A stretch of 57,452 nucleotides of DNA. Source: an uncultured Eubacterium sp. GTDB lineage: Bacteria; Bacillota; Clostridia; Lachnospirales; Lachnospiraceae. The notes beneath the pieces are model-generated. The model ran no database searches. It was not told the origin of the DNA and saw nothing but the letters and a program-made list of their open reading frames with translations. The first letter of the stretch is position 1, and each line of letters starts with the position of its first letter. This document shows positions 52,216 through 57,452 of this stretch, one piece after another. The stretch is from contig CAMUPC010000003.1 of assembly GCA_947090545.1 (NCBI GenBank), forward strand, positions 1 through 57,452. The letters are read 5' to 3'. Made by a program: the position numbers and the translations under genes.

Positions 52216-53154
52216 ATGCGGGCATCAGAACTGGCAGGACGCCTGGACTATGATATGGTCGGGAAAGACCGTGATATCAGCGGGATATCTTACTGTAAAC
52301 AAGCAAAGCGAAACGAGCTTGCAGTAGTCAGGCATAAAGCGGAAATAGCAGATACACAAGCAGACGTTTTGCTGACGCTGCCTGTATTTACAGACACGGG
52401 TAAAACACTTCTGGTCAGCTATGACAGTATAGAAACGGCGCTTATCAGAGTATGCCGCATCTTTGTGGAAGAAGGCATCTTAAAAGATTACCGGCTGCCG
52501 GTTCACATGGAGAAAACAGAAAATGGAGCTTTTATCGGAAAGAATGTGAGCCTGGGCAGTTCTGCTGAGGTCTGCCCGGGAGCTGTGATCGGCAATGATG
52601 CCAGCATAGGAGAACGCTGCGTAATCGAGCCGTTTGCTGTCATTGGTTCTGGCACGGTGCTTGCAGACGATGTGTTTATCGGGTCAGGAAGTAAAATCGG
52701 GGCAGAGAGCTTTTTTCATTCTTACGATAAGCTTTCAGGATTTTCGCATTTTGCAGGCTGCGGAAGGACAAGGATCGGCGAAGGAACGCATATTGGCAGC
52801 CAAACGGTCATACAAAGAGGCACGATATCCGATACGGTCATCGGAAAGCGCTGTATGATCGGAAACTGTATCGATATTGGGCATGATGTCAGGATCGGAA
52901 ACGACTGCAAGATTGTGTCCCAGGCGGGAATCGCGGGAAATGCAGTATTGGGAAACGAGGTCATCGTATATGGGCAGGCTGGGATTGCCAATGACGCAGT
53001 TATAGGTAACGGTGTCATTGTAAAAGCAAAAACATTGGTCAGCAGGGCTGTAAAAGACCATCAGGTTATCTTTGGCAGGTTTGGCAGAGACTATCAGGAA
53101 GAACTCAGGGTTGCTGCAAAAATCAGGCGTTATTTTAACAGAAAGGACGGATAG
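52216..53154 (+). CDS. LpxD-like left-handed beta-helix acyltransferase
   Basis: 312 residues with the LpxD layout. An N-terminal domain (residues 1 to about 95) contains ISGISYCKQAKRNELAVVRH. About ten hexapeptide coils follow (VSLGSSAEVCPGAVIGNDAS, IGERCVIEPFAVIGSG), with GTHIGSQTVIQRGTISDTVI and CIDIGHDVRIGNDCKIVSQA near the active centre. The C-terminal helix follows. LpxD uses acyl-ACP to N-acylate UDP-3-O-acyl-glucosamine in Gram-negative lipid A synthesis. In this Gram-positive context lipid A is not expected, so the acceptor is probably something else. It overlaps neither neighbour but is two bases from the next gene. Confidence 0.75.
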   Translation: MRASELAGRLDYDMVGKDRDISGISYCKQAKRNELAVVRHKAEIADTQADVLLTLPVFTDTGKTLLVSYDSIETALIRVCRIFVEEGILKDYRLPVHMEKTENGAFIGKNVSLGSSAEVCPGAVIGNDASIGERCVIEPFAVIGSGTVLADDVFIGSGSKIGAESFFHSYDKLSGFSHFAGCGRTRIGEGTHIGSQTVIQRGTISDTVIGKRCMIGNCIDIGHDVRIGNDCKIVSQAGIAGNAVLGNEVIVYGQAGIANDAVIGNGVIVKAKTLVSRAVKDHQVIFGRFGRDYQEELRVAAKIRRYFNRKDG

Positions 53155-53156
53155 TT

Positions 53157-53891
53157 ATGGGTGGAGGATGCTGTATAGGAGATTTTTTGGGCTGCTGTGT
53201 GGGAGATTTTCATCTTCCGTGTTTTTTTGATTCTGGCTGTTGTGTTGGGAATAGCTGCTGTGTGGGAAATTCATCAAACCCTTCTGAATCAGAGCAGCAC
53301 GCAAAAAAAATCGCGGAGGAACTGGCGGATATGAAAGAAGAGATCCAGGCATCGACAAGGAAGCAGGAGACGGAGATTATAGACTATATCAACAAGTCTA
53401 TGAATACATTTATGGAGGAGATCGAACAGTTAAATCAGCAGTCTTTTGGCGGAGAACGCTTAAGAATTAATACCTCTGCGATTAACAAGAAAAATGAGGA
53501 GTTAAAGAATCGTGTCGTCGGCTGCGTAGGCGACGTGATGAATGACCGGCTGGTTCAGACAGACAAGGAATTAAGCGCCATACTGGAAGAACGGAAAGAT
53601 AAAAAAAGAAAGAAAAATTTTGAAGCATTTGTAAAACGCGTGAAAAAAGAGGCGTTGGAGCAATTTAAAAAAGAAGTGGAAAAGACAGTTGCCGCACAGT
53701 CCAAGGTGGTTTCTGATGAGATCAGGACCAGAAAGAAAGAGATCAACAAAAGGCTGGAGGAATCGATAACGGAGCTGACAGAAATTATGGAAATCAAAGA
53801 GAAGAATGATTCTGAGCTTGCCCAAAAACAGATTGGGTATATGTACCAGAGCAGTCTTTGTGATTTGCTGATCAATGAAGCGGCAGGATAA
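53157..53891 (+). CDS. Coiled-coil protein with repeated CC[IV]G[DN] N-terminus
   Basis: 244 residues. Within the first 38 residues CCIGD, CCVGD, CCVGN and CCVGN occur at 5, 13, 28 and 34, with a ninth Cys at 22. The N-terminus is MGGGCC. From about residue 45 the protein is a highly charged coiled coil (KKIAEELADMKEEIQASTRK, RKKNFEAFVKRVKKEALEQF). Cys-rich ends of this kind can bind metal, be lipidated or be substrates of radical SAM maturases; all three have a possible partner here (LpxD-like enzyme before, SPASM enzyme after). No transmembrane segment is present. Confidence 0.7.
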   Translation: MGGGCCIGDFLGCCVGDFHLPCFFDSGCCVGNSCCVGNSSNPSESEQHAKKIAEELADMKEEIQASTRKQETEIIDYINKSMNTFMEEIEQLNQQSFGGERLRINTSAINKKNEELKNRVVGCVGDVMNDRLVQTDKELSAILEERKDKKRKKNFEAFVKRVKKEALEQFKKEVEKTVAAQSKVVSDEIRTRKKEINKRLEESITELTEIMEIKEKNDSELAQKQIGYMYQSSLCDLLINEAAG

Positions 53892-53936
53892 GTAGGGATG
53901 CAAAGAGATCACAGAAGGTAAAGGAGTTTGAATATT

Positions 53937-54101
53937 ATGCAGATCATCATATCCGCAAATGAAGAGATCCTTGCAATAACGGCAAATACGAAAGCCGCTG
54001 TTTCAGAGGATATGGAGGAAGAAGCATATTGGAATTGGCTTCGTGGGGCAGGAAAGGATGAAAATGGGAATACAGAAGGCTTACAAAAGATCCCGGTTTA
54101 A
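53937..54101 (+). CDS. 54-residue ORF, candidate peptide precursor with WNWLR motif
   Basis: AAAGGAG at 53919-53925 precedes the ATG by 11 bases. The peptide starts MQIIISANEEILAITANTKA, has an acidic stretch (SEDMEEEAY) and then W32-N33-W34-L35-R36-G37-A38, followed by a polar tail to IPV. Its last 38 bases overlap the start of the radical SAM gene, so the two are coupled. Small acidic leader, aromatic core and adjacent SPASM enzyme fit a ribosomally made, enzyme-modified peptide. W-N-W-x-R/K-x-x matches the core pattern of darobactin-type peptides (WNWSKSF). The length is too short for automatic certainty. Confidence 0.5.
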   Translation: MQIIISANEEILAITANTKAAVSEDMEEEAYWNWLRGAGKDENGNTEGLQKIPV

Positions 54102-55290
54102 TTATGTTTGCAGCAAGGAAAACGGGCATTTGATCTATAATACACTTTATAATTCTCTGTCCAGATTAAAGGAAGAGGAATATCAGCAATACAGGCGGCT
54201 TGACACAGCAAAAGAAGAGCTTGTCCGTGAATTTGCCAGCCAGGGCATCGTTGTCAGAAAAGAAACGGATGAATTGCGTCTTTATCGGATCTACATGCTT
54301 TTGGCTGCGAAGTACCAAAAACCAAAGCCGAATATTACGGTTGCGCCGACCATGGAATGTAACGCGAGATGTTTTTATTGTTATGAACAAGGCGTCAGAT
54401 GTACAAAAATGCCAGAGGGCTATGCAGAAAAAATCTTAGAGTTTTTAAAAAAGATGGATATAAGCAATGGCATCCATCTTACCTGGTTTGGCGGCGAACC
54501 GCTGCTCAACCAGCAGTGGATGGATTCTTTTTGCGAATGTTTAAGGAAGGAAAAGATCGCGTTTACATCGTTTATGATTACAAACGGCAGTAAGATCGAT
54601 GAGCAAGTGATCAGTAAAATGCGGGACTGCTGGAATATCAAAAGCATACAGGTTACACTGGACGGAAGCGATGAAGAATATATCAAAAGAAAACAGTATA
54701 TTGACCAGGATGAGTCTGTATATGGCAGGATTCTGCAAAATATAAAGAAGCTTTCAAGAGCAGGAATTTTTGTGCAGATACGCCTTAATATAGACAGAGA
54801 AAATACAGAAAGTGTTTTGGAGCTGGTACAGGATCTGCAACAGGGCTTTTATAAAAATACGAACGTTACGTATTATCCGGCTTTTTTAACCGGCAGCAAA
54901 AACGCATTGTCCGAACGCGAAAAAATTGATATTATAAAGCAGATCTTAAGGGCAGATAAAAACAAGCTTCCGGTAAACAGCTATTTATATAAGCTGCCCA
55001 AAACAACAGCCTGTTATTATCATCAAAAAGGAGCCTATTCCATAGATGCAAACGGAGATATTTTTATATGTGAGCGAATGCTGGGGCATTCTGATATGGC
55101 ATTGGGCAATGTGAATGATCATTTTGAGCCTGGTATTGAAAGGAGGGAACTGTCCGCCGGCGAACAGTCCTGCCAAGCGTGCGTATTCCTTCCAAAATGC
55201 CTGGGAGGGTGCCAGGATGCCAGGATACATGGAGATGCGCCATGCTTTATTGACCGATATATGATCATGGCATATTTGGAAATGCTGTAA
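54064..55290 (+). CDS. Radical SAM/SPASM peptide-maturase-like protein
   Basis: 408 residues from the ATG at 54064 (AGGAAAGGA upstream); ATG 54058 and GTG 54043 are in-frame alternatives. The cluster motif is CNARCFYC (Cys99, 103, 106), followed by YE and WFGGEPLLN. The C-terminal SPASM cysteines fit the pattern CX13GX4C (CYYHQK...FIC), CX2CX5CX3C (CQACVFLPKCLGGC) and a final Cys. The N-terminus (RSRFNYVCSKENGHLIYNTL) is the usual start of clostridial anSME-like maturases. It should install Cys- or aromatic-based crosslinks or activate a protein; the Cys-rich protein and the 54-residue ORF just upstream are the obvious substrates. Confidence 0.85.
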   Translation: MGIQKAYKRSRFNYVCSKENGHLIYNTLYNSLSRLKEEEYQQYRRLDTAKEELVREFASQGIVVRKETDELRLYRIYMLLAAKYQKPKPNITVAPTMECNARCFYCYEQGVRCTKMPEGYAEKILEFLKKMDISNGIHLTWFGGEPLLNQQWMDSFCECLRKEKIAFTSFMITNGSKIDEQVISKMRDCWNIKSIQVTLDGSDEEYIKRKQYIDQDESVYGRILQNIKKLSRAGIFVQIRLNIDRENTESVLELVQDLQQGFYKNTNVTYYPAFLTGSKNALSEREKIDIIKQILRADKNKLPVNSYLYKLPKTTACYYHQKGAYSIDANGDIFICERMLGHSDMALGNVNDHFEPGIERRELSAGEQSCQACVFLPKCLGGCQDARIHGDAPCFIDRYMIMAYLEML

Positions 55291-55308
55291 TATAGGAGAG
55301 TGGATATA

Positions 55309-55692
55309 GTGGAAAACAGAAGTGATTTAGAAAGCCGACTGGATCAGATAGAAAGTGTCCTTAAGATGCTGCTTGTCAGCACTGTGCTAAATAAAGACGT
55401 AGAGGAAAAATTACGAAGGGAGAGCGAACAGAAGGCAAGAAGCCTGTTAGAGCCGTTAGGGTTTTTGAATATTCGCCTGAATTGCATTGAGAATGATTTT
55501 TATGTGTTTGTCGGGCTGGATAAAAATAAATCGTTAAAATCGATCAAGGAAATGTATTTGCAGGCGGAGAAATTGCTGGATGGCATAAAAATAGTGTTTG
55601 TATTTGAACAGCTATCTCAAAAAAGAAAGAACATATTTGAAAATAGTCGGATTTCTTATTGTGTTGTGGGCGGAGAAATAAGAATATTTTAA
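55309..55692 (+). CDS. Small unknown protein after the maturase
   Basis: 127 residues from a GTG at 55309 (GGAG at 55294-55297); an in-frame GTG at 55300 is too close to the ribosome site. Residues 1-50 are a coiled coil (DLESRLDQIESVLKMLLVST). The rest (FLNIRLNCIENDFYVFVGLD, KIVFVFEQLSQKRKNIFENS, ISYCVVGGEIRIF) is a short alpha/beta unit. I do not recognise a family. It is the last gene of the locus; repeat copy B follows six bases later. Confidence 0.6.
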   Translation: MENRSDLESRLDQIESVLKMLLVSTVLNKDVEEKLRRESEQKARSLLEPLGFLNIRLNCIENDFYVFVGLDKNKSLKSIKEMYLQAEKLLDGIKIVFVFEQLSQKRKNIFENSRISYCVVGGEIRIF

Positions 55693-55698
55693 TAAAAG

Positions 55699-55736
55699 GA
55701 CGCTGGAGGAAGGGGAGCGGGGCTTGCTTCCTGTTT
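55699..55736 (+). repeat. GC-rich dispersed repeat, copy B
   Basis: Starts GGACGCTGGAGGAAGGGGAG and continues CGGGGCTTGCTTCCTGTT, matching copy C (57356) at all but one position over 38 bases. It lacks the second arm of copy A. It marks the right edge of the kinase/GTPase locus. Confidence 0.8.
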
Positions 55737-55995
55737 TTGAAACTGTGCAGATCAATAAAATTATTTTCGTCATATTTGCCAGTTTACAGAAAGCCGTCTG
55801 TGTGCTACACTTGGTTTAATTCAGGTTCAGCTTGGATTTTGTTTTCGGTTTTGTTTTTTCTTATTTCTGTATCCGGCGTTTCGCCAGATTTTTCATGTAT
55901 TTGTGTTCCATTGGTCAATAAGACGGCGGACCAGCCAGAGGGGGATTTGCTTGGACAGGCAAAGCAGCGGGTTTAAGAAATGACCAAAACAAACA
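55737..55995. other. Region between repeat copy B and the recA promoter
   Basis: Only a hydrophobic frame (to 55976, + strand) without a start site of its own is visible; it reads through the repeat and looks accidental. No terminator or RNA was recognised. Confidence 0.45.
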
Positions 55996-56024
55996 TTGAC
56001 AAAACCGCAAAATTATAATAAGAT
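55996..56024 (+). promoter_or_regulatory. recA promoter
   Basis: TTGACA (55996-56001), 17-base spacer, TAAGAT (56019-56024). A TATAAT at 56014-56019 overlaps but would give only a 12-base spacer. Confidence 0.6.
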
Positions 56025-56038
56025 AAAACCAAGAAAGC

Positions 56039-56050
56039 GAACATTTGTTC
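56039..56050. promoter_or_regulatory. LexA/SOS box of recA
   Basis: GAAC-ATTT-GTTC, a perfect dyad with the half-sites of the Firmicute LexA box, lies just downstream of the predicted -10 and 26 bases before the recA ATG. LexA bound here would block transcription start or clearance, as is usual for recA. Confidence 0.8.
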
Positions 56051-56076
56051 ATGGAATGGGATAAAGGAGACGGAAT

Positions 56077-57282
56077 ATGGCAAAGGAATCAAAGGAAATC
56101 AAAGAGATGAAAGAAAGCAGGGAAGAAAAGCTAAAAGCGCTTGACGCAGCGATCCTCCAGATCGAAAAACAATATGGTTCAGGCTCAGTCATGCGGCTTG
56201 GAGATAAATCCAGCCATATGGATGTGGAAACAGTGCCGACCGGGTCTCTCAGCCTGGACCTTGCCCTGGGGCTCGGCGGCTTGCCAAAGGGCAGGATTAT
56301 CGAGATCTACGGTCCAGAATCAAGCGGTAAGACGACCGTTGCCCTGCATGTAGTAGCAGAGGTGCAGAGGACAGGCGGGATCGCCGCGTTTATCGATGCC
56401 GAACACGCGCTTGACCCGGCTTACGCACGCAAAATCGGCGTCCAGATCGAAGATCTGTATATTTCACAGCCAGACAACGGAGAACAGGCTTTGGAAATTA
56501 CGGAAACAATGGTGCGTTCCGGCGCGGTAGATGCCGTGATCGTGGACTCCGTAGCGGCGCTTGTGCCAAAGGCAGAGATTGACGGCGATATGGGCGATTC
56601 CCATGTCGGCCTACAGGCACGCCTGATGTCCCAGGGGCTTCGCAAGCTGATCGGAATCATCAGCAAGACAGACTGTATCGTGATTTTTATCAACCAGCTC
56701 CGCGAAAAGATCGGCGTGATGTTCGGCAACCCAGAGACGACGACAGGCGGACGGGCGCTAAAGTTTTATTCTTCAGTACGCCTGGACGTTAGAAAAATTG
56801 AGACACTAAAACAGGGCGGCGTGATGGTAGGCAACCGGACAAGAATTAAGGTTGTAAAAAATAAGATCGCACCGCCATTCAAAGAAGCGGAATTTGATAT
56901 TATGTTCGGCGAAGGCATTTCCAGAGAGGGAGATATTTTGGATATTGCAGCGAATGTCGGTATTGTCAGCAAGTCCGGCGCATGGTATGCCTATGAAGGA
57001 GAAAAGATCGGGCAGGGCAGGGAAAACGCGAAGCAGCTTTTAAGAGAACGCCCGGAGCTTTGTGAAGAAATCGACCAGAAGGTGCGTGCGCACTATGAGA
57101 AGGTGCGCAGGGAGGAAGCGGAAAAAGCGGAGGCGCTGGCGGCAGCGAAGGCAAACAGGGCGGTGTTTGGAAGTGGTGCTGCGGTTAAAGAGGATGCGGA
57201 TAAGATGTCTGCGAAGAAAGTGGATGCGGCAGGGAAGGCGGGAGAAAGTGCTGTAGAACAGACGGTGCCAGGGAAAAATTAA
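56077..57282 (+). CDS. recA: Recombinase RecA
   Basis: 401 residues. Walker A is GPESSGKT (79-86); [20 protein letters not shown] and the MAW-like loop region [40 protein letters not shown] and [20 protein letters not shown] are all canonical. The tail from about residue 345 is longer than usual and rich in Ala, Glu and Lys ([20 protein letters not shown]). It forms filaments on ssDNA, drives strand exchange and triggers LexA cleavage. AAAGGAG precedes the ATG. Confidence 0.98.
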   Translation: MAKESKEIKEMKESREEKLKALDAAILQIEKQYGSGSVMRLGDKSSHMDVETVPTGSLSLDLALGLGGLPKGRIIEIYGPESSGKTTVALHVVAEVQRTGGIAAFIDAEHALDPAYARKIGVQIEDLYISQPDNGEQALEITETMVRSGAVDAVIVDSVAALVPKAEIDGDMGDSHVGLQARLMSQGLRKLIGIISKTDCIVIFINQLREKIGVMFGNPETTTGGRALKFYSSVRLDVRKIETLKQGGVMVGNRTRIKVVKNKIAPPFKEAEFDIMFGEGISREGDILDIAANVGIVSKSGAWYAYEGEKIGQGRENAKQLLRERPELCEEIDQKVRAHYEKVRREEAEKAEALAAAKANRAVFGSGAAVKEDADKMSAKKVDAAGKAGESAVEQTVPGKN

Positions 57283-57355
57283 GAGGTATATGCAGGGGGC
57301 AGAAATGTTTTTGGTGCAGTGAGATTGAATAGATGGGCGGTATTTTTTGATGGAG

Positions 57356-57400
57356 GGACGCTGGAGGAAGGGGAGCGGGGCTGGCTTCCTGTTCCGGTTC
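57356..57400 (+). repeat. GC-rich dispersed repeat, copy C
   Basis: Starts GGACGCTGGAGGAAGGGGAG, continues CGGGGCTGGCTTCCTGTTCC and then GGTTCC, 73 bases after recA. Close match to copy B. The rest of the window (to 57452) shows nothing recognisable. Confidence 0.8.
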
Positions 57401-57452
57401 CAAAATGTAAGGAGCCCTAAGCATCCTGCGTTTACGCTGAGGCACCGTCCGG

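Noticed and set aside
55659-55976. Hydrophobic rightward frame before recA
   Set aside because: Starts inside the previous gene, crosses the dispersed repeat and resembles no family; probably accidental.

Overview
The window looks like a chromosomal segment of a low-to-mid GC Gram-positive gut anaerobe, most likely a member of the Lachnospiraceae or a close clostridial relative. The grounds are strong AGGAG-type ribosome binding sites, GTG/TTG starts, a clostridial-style glutamate synthase, recA with a GAAC-N4-GTTC SOS box, several toxin-antitoxin pairs, and debris of Firmicute conjugative elements. No tRNA, rRNA or CRISPR array was seen.

Region 1 (1-6.4 kb) is a graveyard of mobile DNA and addiction modules. 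It holds the 3' end of an unidentified gene with a terminator, a frameshifted zinc-ribbon gene, a CD3324-like small protein, a choloylglycine-hydrolase-like Ntn hydrolase, a frameshifted Vat/CatB-type acetyltransferase, a conjugative-transposon remnant, a Panacea antitoxin with a PemK/MazF-like toxin, a HicAB pair whose HicB is cut by an IS256-family remnant, a probable recombinase tail, and a spore-photoproduct-lyase-like radical SAM gene.

Region 2 (6.7-27.4 kb) is one long cell-surface glycan operon. An XRE regulator is followed by GT4 and GT2 glycosyltransferases, a Wzm/Wzt-like ABC exporter, two paralogous GT2-GT4 fusion genes (the second stopped by an in-frame TGA), a pyruvyltransferase-like protein with a 28-residue repeat tail, a methyltransferase-like protein, three polytopic membrane proteins (probable lipid-donor glycosyltransferases), two polyprenyl-phosphate-sugar-synthase-like GT2 enzymes, a GNAT, a sugar ketoisomerase and DegT aminotransferase (a 3-amino-3,6-dideoxyhexose branch), and a UbiA-family prenyltransferase. 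Three long G homopolymers (10, 11 and 12 G, each in a TAA-Gn-AGA context) lie in the last codons of three of these genes. The G12 tract truncates the UbiA enzyme; a tract of 10 or 13 G restores a complete C-terminus ending at 27380. This looks like slipped-strand phase variation of the surface glycan.

Region 3 (27.5-40.4 kb) is mixed. It contains a WYL regulator, a patatin-like phospholipase in a three-gene operon with an unknown 582-residue protein and a DUF3791-type protein, the housekeeping pair gltB-gltD, a RelB/PIN toxin-antitoxin pair in which the PIN gene is frameshifted at a G6 run, and a pectinacetylesterase-like hydrolase.

Region 4 (40.7-55.7 kb) is the best candidate for an undescribed system. 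A divergently transcribed 408-residue protein faces a tightly packed co-directional run: a Ser/Thr kinase-NB-ARC-TPR protein, a HerA/VirB4-like ATPase, a glycine-zipper-like small protein, an unknown 155-residue protein, a zinc-ribbon dynamin-like GTPase, an LpxD-like left-handed beta-helix acyltransferase, a coiled-coil protein with a repeated CC[IV]G[DN] N-terminus, a 54-codon ORF with a Trp-Asn-Trp-x-Arg motif, a radical SAM/SPASM maturase, and a 127-residue protein. Copies of a GC-rich repeat lie on both sides of this run and again after recA. I infer a signalling/conflict or peptide-modification locus; its function is not established. recA closes the window.
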